A DNA stretch of 64,000 bases from Capra hircus. Lineage: Eukaryota > Chordata > Mammalia > Artiodactyla > Bovidae. Numbering within the stretch: the stretch's first letter is position 1; every line of letters starts with the position of its first letter. The stretch lies in assembly GCF_001704415.2 (NCBI RefSeq), contig NC_030808.1, positions 132,943,089-133,007,088 on the forward strand, read 5' to 3'. Positions 53,964-64,000 of this stretch are shown here, in pieces. Below the pieces are notes generated by a model. The model was not told the origin of the DNA, did no database searches, and saw only the letters and a program-made list of their open reading frames with translations. Both the position numbers and the translations under genes were made by a program.

Positions 53964-54185
53964 TGGGCTTCCCTGGTTACTCAGCAGTAAAGAAAGTAAA
54001 GAATCTGCCTGCCAATGCAGGAGACTTGGGTTTGGTCTTTGGGTTGGGAGGATCCCCTGGAGAAGGAAATGGCAACCCATTCCAAAGTCTTGCTTTGGAA
54101 CTCCCATGGACAGAGGAGCCTGGTGGGCTACAGTCCATGGGGTCACAAAGAGTTGGACATGACTTATCAACTAAACAACAAGAAA
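53964..54185 (+). repeat. Bov-tA SINE with target-site duplication
   Basis: Head 'gggcttccctggttactcag', an internal 'aaagaaagtaaagaatctgcc' with a small duplication, and Bov-A monomer to 'gagttggacatgac'. The duplication gtgaattta is exact at 53955-53963 and 54186-54194. Confidence 0.93.
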
Positions 54186-54194
54186 GTGAATTTA

Positions 54195-54589
54195 GATGAG
54201 TGTAGTAAATGGTGACATACAAATTTTGACAAGCATTTGGTAGTTTAAAGATGAGAAATCTGCCTGTAACTTCACCTGTTCGTACTTGTGTTTTCTATTA
54301 TTTTTCTTTTTCCCTAGAATTTTTTTAAAGACAAAAATTTGAAAAACCTTTTCACTTTTGTCTCAGCTGGACCAAGAGAAAAAAGCATCAACACTTATCA
54401 AAATCTAAGTTAAGAATGGTAAGGAGAGAAAACTGCCCCCCAGAATTCATGTCTCTTAGAGGAGGGAGGGGGATGGGTTAAGTGAGGACAGGCTTTCTCC
54501 CTGGGAGAAGGTTAAGGATGAGATGATTGGTCCTCTTTGCCTCCTTGAGTTTTTCCCTCATGAGATTTTCCTGTGTGTGTGTGTGTGTG
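54195..54589. other. Unassigned; (TG)n at 54571-54589
   Basis: Unique-looking sequence ending in a run of about nine TG units. No other feature was seen. Confidence 0.5.
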
Positions 54590-55490
54590 GTTGTTAACTT
54601 TTATGCAGAAATAATTTAAAACATATAGTGAAGTTGCAAGAATAAGGGTAGAACACAGGACACCCATATACTCTTCCCCGTATTCATGTATCTTAACATT
54701 TTGCTGGATTTGTTTTATCATTTGTGAGTGCTCTTCTGCTCTCTGCTTAACACACAAGTACACACACATAATTTTTTTTCTGAGCAATCTGAATGAAGAT
54801 GGTATACCTCATTGCCCTTTATGACGAGATACTTCAGTGTGTATTTCCTAAGACTAAGGAAATGTGCCTCTTAACCACAGCAGAATTATTAATTTCACTA
54901 CATTTAACATTAACACAATACTCTGATCTATCTACTATATTACAATTTTTTCAGTTGACCCAATAATGTCCCTTGTAGCATTTTCTACCCATAGATTGGG
55001 TATAGCATTCCCATTAGCTGTTATGCTTTTAGTCTCTTTATCTGAAGCATTTCTACAGCCTTTCTTTGTCTTTGAAAACACTGGCCTTTATGAAGAATTC
55101 AATTCTTTTTCTTTTTTAATATATAGAATGTTCTTCCTTTTTGGTTTGTCTGATGTTTCTTGATGGCCAGCTTTAGGTTATAATCCTGGCGTAATCCTTA
55201 GATAGCATCATGGCTGGAGGCACACAAAGTCCATCTGCCTCTCATTGGCGATGCTAGTTTTGTTCCCCATCCACCTTTCAGGAGACCCTTTAAGATCATG
55301 AAGACATTCTATGCCTCATCAACAATTCCTTCCAGATTTAGCAACCATCGATGATTCTTGCTTGGACTGATCCTTGCTCTGGCACTTGCAAAATGATGAT
55401 TTCCCATCTCCAGGCCTCCCCTCATTTACCTGTCAGCCTTTGGCACACCTGTGATTCTGTCAGAAGAGTGCTTTTCTTTACAGAACTCAG
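54590..55490 (-). repeat. Ancient L1 3' UTR, antisense (L1M-type)
   Basis: The plus strand shows an order common to old mammalian L1 3' ends: 'gaagttgcaagaataagggtagaacac..acccatatactcttcccc', 'aacattttgctggatttg', 'gatacttcagtgtgtatttcctaagac', 'cccaataatgtcccttgtagcatttt', 'tggtttgtctgatgtttcttgatg' and 'catcgatgattcttgc'. Diverged, and the subfamily is uncertain. Confidence 0.6.
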
Positions 55491-55770
55491 AACTGATTCT
55501 CATGATGTACAAATTTGAATTCTATTTTCGTATGTAGGAATAGTATGTTTTACCCTTATATCTGACAGCTTACTAAAGTAAGATATTAAAGAAAAACTCA
55601 TTTCCATCTTGGTTTAAAAAATATTATGTTCTGCTTAAATAACAGTTTAGGTAGAATGAGGCTCATGAGTGAATTGGAGGTCTTTAGCCATTGTTAAACA
55701 AGGAAGTAAGAAAACAAAAATTTGACTCTCATGGACAGAGGGCTGGTTGAAGAAGAACTTCCTCTTTTGT

Positions 55771-55914
55771 TAAGTCTTTATTGGATTTGTTACAATATTG
55801 CTTCTGTTTTCTGCTTTGGCTGGGAACTATGTGGGATCTTAGCTTCCTGATCAGGGATTGAAACTGCACCCACTGCTTTGGAAGGCATTTTCCACTGGAC
55901 CACCAGAGAAGTCC
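55771..55914 (-). repeat. CHR-type SINE, antisense
   Basis: Plus strand: 'aagtctttattgg..gttacaatattgcttctg', 'tgggatcttagcttcctgatcagggattgaaactgcacc' and 'ttttccactggaccaccagagaagtcc'. CHR-2B-like, the same subfamily as 1526-1692. Confidence 0.85.
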
Positions 55915-56838
55915 TTTTTAAAAGGGGATTTCCTCTTTGTGCTAAATCATCCCCTTTTACTAGGTAAAAAGAAAATATACTCTGTATGTGTGTATATACG
56001 GTACACACCATGGGTAGTATGTGGCACGATTCTAATCACTTTCTCTTCCTGGCTATTGACAAATGGTGTGGATTAGAAGATAAGCCTCTCACAACAGAAG
56101 GCAGAGTGATTAGACAGCAAGACTGTTAATTAGAATGTTTGGACCCAGCAGGGCCCCATGTCACTGAGAAGCTCTATGAAGGCAGCTAAGATTGTGAAAA
56201 GCGGGAGAGAAACCATGTGAAATATTTATTGGTGCCCAAATCTCTAATACCCCGAGGGAAAAAAAATGCCAAGTCCCAACCCCAAACAGGACTTAAACTC
56301 TTAGGGAAAAGAGTGAATTCTAGCTGAAGTTTTGGGCAAGTACCAAGATTAGATTAAGCAGTGAATGATGGCTGTTAACAGTAACAACGAGGTATATGTA
56401 TTTCTTTAAACCTTGCTCTAAGTGCTATAATCGATTTTTATCTATAATAATTTGAAATGAATTATCATGCTTTGTTAACTTAATGAAGTATTCTATTTCT
56501 AGAGAAAAAGCACAGAGGCACAGAAGAGCATATTAACGTCTTTCTCCTGTGGGAAGCCTTTTGCTCCAATTTATGGTCACAGTCCAAGGCCAGGTCTACA
56601 CAGGAGCAGCCAGTTCATATTGGTTGTAAGAGGGAAGAGTCAATATGTGCAAACTCCAAAACCCAAACCTTCAAAAGACTGTGACAACCAATTTTTTTGG
56701 AGGAATGAGATGATGAGAGGGTCCATGAAGGTGCCATGAACCAGGAATCCTGCCCTGCACACCTAATGGGTGTTTGCGACTCCACAGTCTGGGAGATGAC
56801 TTTTGGCATAAGAGTCAATTGAAAAACTGGTGAGGCCT
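55915..56838. other. Unassigned; possible MIR at 56395-56525
   Basis: Mostly unique-looking. At 56395-56525 the order 'ccttgctctaagtgctataatc..aatgaattatcatg..gagaaaaagcacagaggcacagaagag' resembles an antisense MIR, very diverged. Confidence 0.4.
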
Positions 56839-56848
56839 TGAATACAAC

Positions 56849-57790
56849 ATGGACATGGAACAACAGACTGGTTCCAAATAGGAAAAGGAGTACATCAAGG
56901 CTGTATATTGTCACCCTGCTTATTTAACTTCTATGCAGAGTACATCATGAGAAACGCTGGGCTGGATGAAGCACAAGCTGGAATCAAGATTGCTGGGAGA
57001 AATATCAATAACCTCAGATATGCAGATGATACCACCCTTATGGCATAAAGTTAAGAGGAACTAAAAAGCCTCTTGATGAAAGTGAAAGTAGAGAGTGAAA
57101 AAGTTGGCTTAAAACTTAACATTCAGAAAACGAAGATCATGGCATCTGGTCCCATCACTCCATGGGAAATAGATGGGGAAACAGTGGAAACAGTGGCAGA
57201 CTTTATTTTTCTGGGCTCCAAAATCACTGCATATGGTGATTGCAGCCATGAAATTAAAAGACACTTACTCCTTGGAAGGAAAGTTATGACCAACTTAGAT
57301 AGCATATTAAAAAGCAGAGACATTACTTTGCCAACAAAGGTCCGTCTAGTCAAGGCTATGCTTTATCCAGTGGTCATGAATGGATGTGAGAGTTGGACTA
57401 TAAAGAAAGCTGAGCACCAAAGAATTGATGCTTTTGAACTGTGGTGTTGGAGAAGACTCTTGAGAGTCCCTTGGACTGCAAGGAGATCCAACCAGTCCAT
57501 CCTAAAGGAGATCAACCCTGGGTGTTCATTGGAAGGACTGATGCTGAAACTCCAATACTTGGGCCACCTCATGTGAAGAGTTGACTCATTGGAAAAAACT
57601 CTGATGCTGGGAGGGATTGGGGGCAGGAGGAGAAGAGGACAACAGAGGATGAGATGGTTGGATGGCATCACCAACTCAATGGACATGGGTTTGGGTGGAC
57701 TCCGGCAGTTGGTGATGGACAGGGAGGCCTGACGTGCTGTGATTCATGGGCTCGCATAGAGTCAGACATGACTGAGCGACTGAACTGAAC
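56849..57790 (+). mobile_element. BovB LINE, 0.94 kb, 5' truncated
   Basis: Sense, starting in the RT block GHGTTDWFQ ('atggacatggaacaacagac') and running to the terminus 'gactgagcgactgaactgaac'. The duplication tgaatacaac is exact at 56839-56848 and 57791-57800. RYADDTTLMA is legible but is followed by a TAA (57047-57049). The frame at 57073-57576 is the C-terminal part. Confidence 0.94.
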
Positions 57791-57800
57791 TGAATACAAC

Positions 57801-58160
57801 AACTTCTTTTTCTAGATGCCTCTTATCCTCACCATGAGGCCCATCTCTGCCATTTTCTAACCCCCTTTTGCCATGGTTCTGTTCTTGCTGATGCCACACA
57901 GTCTAAACTACTAAGGACGGGGGCCTGTTAAAGTATTTCCCTCTGTTAGAAAAAGTAAAGGGACTTCCGGAAGAGATGCCTTGGAAACTGTTGATATACA
58001 GTGCCAAGGGTGGAGGCAAAGGCCCTTCTTAATGAAAAAGAAGGATGTTTGCAAGCTGGAGAGTAGGCTGAAAGCACTGGCCATAGAGCAGCTTTGTGTA
58101 TTTTATTTTTTTGATGATGTCTTTTTATAATATGACATACTGCTTTACACTTCAAAGCAT
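57801..58160. other. No recognisable feature
   Basis: Unique-looking sequence between BovB and a CHR SINE. Confidence 0.45.
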
Positions 58161-58419
58161 TTATCTATTTATTTAGCTGTGTTATGTCTTAGTTGCAGCA
58201 TGCGAAATCTTCCGATGCAGCACACGGGCTCTCTAATTGAGGCCTTGGGCTCCAGAGCACGTGGGCTTCAGGAGATGCTGCACGCAGGCTCAGTAGCTGC
58301 GGCTCTCAGACTTAGTTGCTCTGCAGCATGCGGGATCTTAGTTCTCTGACCAGGTATTGAACCCATGTTCTCTGCGCTGCAAGGTGGATTCATTACCACT
58401 GGGCCCCCAGGGAAATCCC
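58161..58419 (-). repeat. CHR-type SINE, antisense
   Basis: Plus strand: 'ttatctatttatttagctgtgttatgtcttagttgcagcatgcg', 'gctcagtagctgcggctctcag', 'gggatcttagttctctgaccagg..tgaacccatg' and 'ccactgggcccccagggaaatcc'. Confidence 0.88.
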
Positions 58420-58429
58420 AAGAAGAATA

Positions 58430-58620
58430 TTATTTGAATTGCAGCCCACCATTTCCAAGCTTTGTGATCTCGGGTATTAGTTACCTAAACTCTCTAATCA
58501 TCGCTTTTGCCATTCTCGTCATAGAGTTAATAGCACTTATCTCTTGGTGTTGTGAGGAGTAAATTTAATAATTTTTATAAATCTCTTACTACAAAGCTTG
58601 AAACACAATGAGCATTAAGT
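58430..58620 (+). repeat. MIR SINE
   Basis: 'gtgatctcgggtattagttacctaaactctctaatc', 'gttaatagcacttatctcttggtgttgtgaggagtaaatt' and 'acaatgagcattaagtaag' follow the MIR core and tail order. Confidence 0.65.
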
Positions 58621-58649
58621 AAGTGGTGGCCAGTGTTGGGAGCTATTAT

Positions 58650-58990
58650 TGTCAGGCCTAAATTACAGCGCCTGGTATTGAAATGCCTGTGTAGTCTGCC
58701 TCCAGCTTGCCTACTTATCTTGTTTCCTACCATTCATCTGTTCATTCCTGCTACAGCAGGAATGTTCATCATCAGCCTGAACCAGGCTCTAGCTTGGCCT
58801 GGGCCCATTTCGTCTCCCTGTTCTCACCTCCTTCTTACTACAACTTCCAGGGGAAATGCCCCGGCCTGTGCTTTCATCTCATCCCCTGAGCTCAGTGTTA
58901 GTCCCATTTCCTCCCTGAAGCCCTTTATAGCTATTTCTGCTCACTTTAGGCTCTACTGTTCTCTAAGTCACTATTGTAATTACTGTTTGT
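58650..58990 (+). repeat. L2-like 3' fragment
   Basis: Pyrimidine-rich text including 'gcctccagcttgcctacttatcttgtttcctaccattc', 'ccctgaagccctttatagc' and 'ctctaagtcactattgtaattactgtttgtg' resembles the L2 3' region in the sense direction. Diverged. Confidence 0.5.
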
Positions 58991-59120
58991 GTTGCAGAGT
59001 TTAGTGCTGCATTATATAGAGAAGAACATTTTGTGATGGGAGAAATATTCTTGAACTGGGTTGTCCAAAAAAGCAGCCCCTACCTTCATGTGACTATTGA
59101 GAATCTTAAATGCAGCTACC

Positions 59121-59403
59121 AGAGAAGGAAATGGCAACTCACTCCAGTACTCTTGCCTGGAGAATCCCATGGATGGAGGAGCCTGGTAGGCTGCAGTCCA
59201 TGGGGTCGCTAAGAGTCGGACATGACTGAGCGACTTTACTTTCACTTTTCACTTTCATGCATTGGAGAAGGAAATGGCAACCCACTCCAGTATTCTTGCC
59301 TGGAGAATCCCAGGGACAGAGGAGCCTGTTGCACTGCCGTCTATGGGGTTGCACAGAGTTGGACACGACTGATGCGACTGAGCAGCAACAGCAGCAGCAG
59401 CAG
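59121..59403 (+). repeat. Bov-A2 dimeric SINE with (CAG)n tail
   Basis: Both monomers, the CTTTCACTTTTCACTTTCATG linker, and a tail of about six CAG units. No clear target-site duplication was found. Confidence 0.93.
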
Positions 59404-59454
59404 TGTGATTAAAGTAATTTTAAATTCTTTTTCATTTTAATTAATTCAACTGTA

Positions 59455-59862
59455 CATTACAATTTTTTAAACTGGAGTATAGGTAATATACACTGTTGTG
59501 TTAGTTTCTGTTGTGCAGCAAAGTGAATCAGTTATACATATATCCACTCTTTTTTAGATTCTTTTCCACTATAGGTCATTACAAAGTATTGAGAAGCGGT
59601 CTCTGTGAGAAGTAGGTCTTTATTAGTTATCTGTTTTATATATAGCAGTATGTATATGTCAGTTCCAATCTCCCAATTTATCCATCCCAGCTTTTCCCCC
59701 AGTAAGGTAAGTTTGTTTTCCGTATCTATGTCTCTATTTCTGTTTCGTAAGTTCATTTGTGCCATTTTTTTAGATTCCACATATAAATAATATCATATAA
59801 TTTAACACCATTTGCAGCAACATGGATGGACCTAAAGGTCGTCACAGGGAGTGAAGTATGTC
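59455..59862 (-). mobile_element. Ruminant L1 3' end with inverted 5' tip
   Basis: 59455-59798 is the antisense L1 3' UTR ('taaactggagtatagg', 'gtgcagcaaagtgaatcagttatacatat', 'tagattccacatataaataatatcatat'). At 59799-59862 the text turns to the sense strand ('catttgcagcaacatggatggacctaaagg..gtgaagtatgtc'), which is the L1 part immediately upstream. A 5' inversion during insertion explains it. Confidence 0.75.
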
Positions 59863-62800
59863 AACTTGACATTTGAATGGCCCCTTGGCTCAATGTGTGG
59901 ACCAGATTCTACTCTGACAAAAGCTCTTGTAAGAGGTAGTACTCCTGTGTTCCCACTGGCCTCATAGAGCCAAACCTATCTTCTCTTTCTATGGTAACCC
60001 CTTTGCCCATAGAGAAATCAAGGGTGGATTTAGGGAAAAAAGGAAGACATGGGATTCCGGGGCAGTGCTCAATCAGAGGAGGCGGGTGTGAGCTAGACTG
60101 AAGTTGGGGTGAATGGGACCCAGTCAGATGCCTCCCATCTGTTTGTGAGTCTTCCTATAGAATTGGCCTCAGTGTCCAGCGGATTTAGAGGAGCCTTGTG
60201 ACCCACAGGGCTTACACCCTCACAAGTGAGTGAAGTCTCTCATGGTGGCCCCTGAGTCATTGTGTCTGACCCTTTCAGGGATCCCTGGAGATGGTGCTGT
60301 AGCACCCCATTTGGCCTAGATCAAGCCTCTGCTTGACTCTTCCTTCCAAACTTGAGCTTTCTGAGAGAATCCTCTCCCTGAGCCTCAGCTCTGGCTCCTG
60401 ATTTCAACCTCTTCAGAGCTGCCCCAGCCTCCTCCCTGTCTGTCTTGAGTCTTATTTGTTTATATTTCCCGATAGTTCATGAACTTTTAGAGATCACAGA
60501 CGTCTTTGAGAAGCCAACTAATGCTATGGACACACTTCTTAGGAAAATACACATGGCCATATTCATACACAATTTTGCAAATTGTTTTGGGAAGGTCACA
60601 GGTCCCTTGAAGCCCAGGCTCAAGTCTGAGACCCTTGGCTAGGAACACGTTCTTTAATCTGACTTCAGTGGTTTCATATGCTATTCCTTCCTCTCTCAGC
60701 ACCAGCTCAGCTCTAACTAATTCTGTACTCATTGGGCAATGTTTTGATGACTGGTTGAGGGCTCTAGTTACCTACATGACAGCAACAGTAACTCTAAATA
60801 GCTATGAGGAACATTTCAGTTGCTATAAATATCTATCCTTATTGGTAGGTTAATAGATTGGCATTATGACTTCTAAATCCATTCCCCAGCTTGCAAAAGA
60901 GTTTTAGAGCCTGATATCTGGGTGAAATAATACGATTCATAAAACAGCAGTACTGAGCTACAGTCTCGGGCTGACAGTACATTCCCCCGCCCCCCGTCAC
61001 CGCCACCACCCCCACTCATCACCTGTAGCTAATTAGAGGTTTGCAGCCCTGGATCTGTTATGTGGTATCATTCATATCCTCAACTGAACTTTGAATGTGC
61101 ACTTCTCTAACTTGGTTGGGCTTTCTTCTGTTCTCACCTGAGCCTCTATTTCACAGACCACAAAAATTTAGTTAGTGGACATGCTTAGACCATTTCTTGC
61201 AGAGCCCATGGAGGGAAGGGGCTAGCCCAAGTTTCCACAGCTGGTTCCACAAGGCAGGGCTAGAACCCGACTACCTTCTATACCAGCTCAGTCTCTCAAT
61301 TTCTCTACGCTTTATGAGCAATTTGGCCTGGAACTTTGGCTAAAATGACTTAGGAAGTAGAGTCTGTACCGTATGTATAGAGACACCTCATTGCCTGCTT
61401 TGGATAGATTCTTGAAAACTTGATAATAGGGTGAATTTCAGTAAGTTATATATCCTATCATGTCTTTCAAGACTACAGATGTATTCCTTCTGTAAAAGCT
61501 TTCAGCCTTGGGTATATACATGGATATAACTGAAAAAACCATGTGTTTAGAGGGATAATAATTTTCTGATGAAATATTCAACTAATGTTTGGAATAAACC
61601 AACAAATACTAAAGTGTGAGATAACAATCTTTTTGTCTAGAGGAAGATATAGCCAGTCTATCTCTTCAAACTTTATATGCATTTTTCTCTACCCACAGGC
61701 AAATATTCCTTTTCAAAGCTTTCTTCTTTCTGAGGGGTTTATCTTGCATGATTACTTTTAATTGTTTATTTAACAGCCTGGATTAGCTTGCTGCAATGTT
61801 TGCTCAGCATCTTGTGTAAATTCTTTATCATTAAAAGTCAGTTTTCCTGATGGCATTATTGAAATTTATTATTTCTATAAGTATGCCTTTCTCTGCAGTG
61901 GAGATTCTGTAAGTGGAATAGACAAAGGAAGAAATAATTATTTTGGTTTTTACTAGCCATGGGATAGTCTATTTTACTTCTAATTAAAAAAACTCTGAAA
62001 GGTTATATGAGATAACATTAAGTTTTGGATGCTTTAGAAAGAAAGTCTGATGTCAGTTTTCCCTCAGTTACTTGCCATGGTTATCTTTGCTGGGGCCAAC
62101 ATGATCAGAATAACTTTCTTTAGCCTGATCCTGTGACCAGTACATTTTGTACTATAAATGCTTTCAGGAGGAAGAGCTTGAACAAGCTGCAGAGACGATC
62201 CTCAAACCTTATATTAATTAATCATTTCAGCCTGCTTCCCGCTAAACTTTTAACCAGAGCAGCTTATAGGAAGCAAACGGCTGGGTTTGGATTTCATCTC
62301 CTTTTGTTTTCCCTGCTCACTCTCTGGAAAAGGGGCTAATGAACAGTGAAACCGCTGAGTTTGAGCCACAGAGGAGAGGACGCTCTGCCTGGGGAGGCTG
62401 GTCTGTGTAATCAGCTCCTGAATGATCGCAAGATGCCCCAGGTTTTTATGAAGGTGTCCGAAATAGCCAGGATCCAACACTGAGGGGAGTAAGGAGAAGA
62501 AAAGATGGGGTTCCAATGGGCACGATGTCTACTCTGTCAATCAGATTGAAGCTGTACTACTCCCAAAGAAGGCTCCTTAGAGAAAAAAATGTGAAAGGCA
62601 AATACTGGTGTGCAAAGTGTAACAAACTTGTTAGTGTTTACAATACAGATGCTGACACTGTTTAACCTAATAGCAAGCTGTTTTCTAAGCATCTTTCAGA
62701 GGGTGATTAAAAGGTTCCTACAAACACTGAAACCAATTATAATAAAATTTTATTTGTAGGGAGTGCTCAAGACTTAAGGTAAAAAAAAAATCAGGATTTA

Positions 62801-63232
62801 TAACACAACTGAAGATGTCTTCCTGCCACAGGCAACAGGGATGCTGCCGAGGAGAACCCAATTAAAGACCAGAACTTGGTTACGAAGGCGGAGACCTCAA
62901 ATCAGCTTTTCTCTGACCAAACCCAGTGCTACTTTAATGAGAGAAAGAAAAAGTTCACTACAGCCACATTATTAAGTAGAAATTGGAAGAAAGAATGGGT
63001 TATGACTTTGGAAAAAAAAGACCAAGGGAATGATGTGAGCCTGCCTGAAAAAGTTGCAGTAGCAGCAGGGTTTGGAAAAAATCAATGTTGAGAGGGTTCT
63101 AAGAAGATGCTTTTTTTTCTGGAGAAAAAAGCATTCTTCAGGCATAATAAATGGTTTATATTTATATTTGTGGGTCATTGCCAAGCGAAAATAAAATGAA
63201 ACAAAATCATCCAGCAGGTGAATCTGCATTCA
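59863..63232. other. Long repeat-poor stretch
   Basis: About 3.4 kb with little recognisable repeat. Positions 61190-61310 ('agcccaagtttccacagctgg..gggctagaacccgac') look like an antisense MIR. 60985-61015 is C-rich. The AT-rich part at 61730-62260 has no visible repeat. I see no exon, although a conserved non-coding element could not be recognised without comparison. Confidence 0.45.
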
Positions 63233-63535
63233 CTTCAGTTCAGTCACTCAGTCGTGTCTGACTCTTTGCGACCCCATGAATCGCAGCATGCCAGGCCTCC
63301 CTGTTCATCACCATCTCCTGGAGTTCACCCAGACTCACGTCCATCGAGTCCGTGATGCCATCCAGCCATCTCATCCTCAGTCGTCCCCTTCTCCTCCTGC
63401 CCCCAATCCCTCCCAGCATCAGAGTCTTTTCCAGTGAGTCAACTCTTCTCATGAGGTGGCCAAAGTACTGGAGTTTCAGCTTTAGCATCATTCCTTCCAA
63501 AGAAATCCCAGGGTTGATCTCCTTCAGAATGGACT
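63233..63535 (-). mobile_element. BovB LINE 3' end, 5' truncated
   Basis: Antisense: 'ttcagttcagtcactcagtcgtgtctgactc' to 'ctccttcagaatggact'. The minus-strand frame 63500-63240 is open across the whole C-terminal block (LKLQYFGHLMRRVDSLEKT) and into the 3' UTR, showing little decay in this short copy. Confidence 0.92.
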
Positions 63536-63584
63536 AGCTGAATTCCAGGATAGAAGCATTAGGAGATTCATCTCCTCATTCTGA

Positions 63585-63720
63585 GACCATCACTGGCCGG
63601 CTATGTGACCCCAGAGAAGTCACTTTCCTGCTCTGAGTCTCAGGATCCTAGGATCTGTAAAGTGAAAGGAACACTTCCAGTTCTAGAAAGCCTCAATCTT
63701 GTTATAATAATACTCTGGAT
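63585..63720 (+). repeat. MIR SINE
   Basis: 'catcactggccggctatgtgaccccagagaagtcactttcctgctctgagtctcag', then 'gatctgtaaagtgaaagg', follow the MIR core. Diverged. Confidence 0.6.
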
Positions 63721-63774
63721 TCAGAAAATGTCTGCTCCTCTAACCCCTAAATAATTTGGAAAATACTGTCAGCC

Positions 63775-63960
63775 CTTAAACACCCCTCTGTAATTCACAG
63801 GCATTAGTTTCCTCTTATTGCAGTTGGAGTTATGCAGAGTCAGTGAAGTTAAGTGGCAGGCACAAGGTGACCTTGTCATTTTTCAGAGGATAAAGAACTG
63901 TACTCCTGACTTCAGCCCAGAACTTAAGCCATTCAGGCCAGAATTGTATGGAAAACGATA
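63775..63960 (-). repeat. Probable MIR SINE, antisense
   Basis: 'cttattgcagttggagttatgcagagtcagtgaagttaagtggcaggcacaaggtgacc' resembles the antisense MIR core (gaggaaactgaggctcagagaggttaag). Diverged and less certain. Confidence 0.45.
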
Positions 63961-64000
63961 AAGATTCTGATGGAATTTGATGTATGGTGTTGTCCTTAAT

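Overview
The window is mammalian nuclear DNA from a pecoran ruminant (cattle, sheep, goat, buffalo or deer group). The diagnosis rests on eleven BovB (RTE-clade) LINE segments, many Bov-tA and dimeric Bov-A2 SINEs, CHR-type tRNA-derived SINEs and a bovine-type L1 3' end. The species cannot be told from sequence reading alone. I find no intact protein-coding gene, no functional RNA gene, no CRISPR and no prokaryotic feature. The open frames longer than about 150 codons are decayed LINE reverse-transcriptase or endonuclease frames, or frames whose length is expected by chance. The window reads as intergenic or deep intronic sequence.

Layout. 0-5 kb: a MaLR-type LTR, a hAT-Charlie relic, SINEs, two L2 segments in opposite orientation that abut in family coordinates, and a BovB copy with an internal inversion. 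5-12 kb: mostly repeat-poor. 12-13 kb: an L1 3' end carrying two Bov-tA SINEs in opposite orientation. 13-16 kb: a BovB 3' end and unique sequence. 16-25.7 kb: an old L1 split by a younger ruminant L1 (itself hit by two SINEs) and by a 3.7-kb BovB with a CpG-rich array of about 40-bp monomers at its 5' end. 26-30 kb: old L1 and L2. 30.6-34.2 kb: a BovB split by an antisense class I (gammaretrovirus-like) endogenous retrovirus, whose LTR was in turn hit by a Bov-A2. 34-44 kb: MIR, SINEs, a 2.8-kb BovB, L2 and hAT relics. 44-52 kb: an old L1 hit by BovB and Bov-A2, then a near full-length BovB that contains a second BovB 3' end. 52-64 kb: mostly unique DNA with scattered SINEs, MIR, L1 and two short BovB pieces.

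The elements do not cooperate as a genetic system. Their interest is the record of nested insertion: target-site duplications order many of the events, and the same CpG codon can be seen decaying in both possible ways in different BovB copies. The ERV is the most informative single locus. It has an 18-nt proline-tRNA-type primer site, an LTR with TG..CA ends, 4-bp duplications, a remnant of gag, and a deletion that removed pol, env and nearly all of the 3' LTR.

Repeat family names come from family knowledge applied by eye; no alignment or database search was run. Boundaries are accurate to the base only where a target-site duplication is stated.
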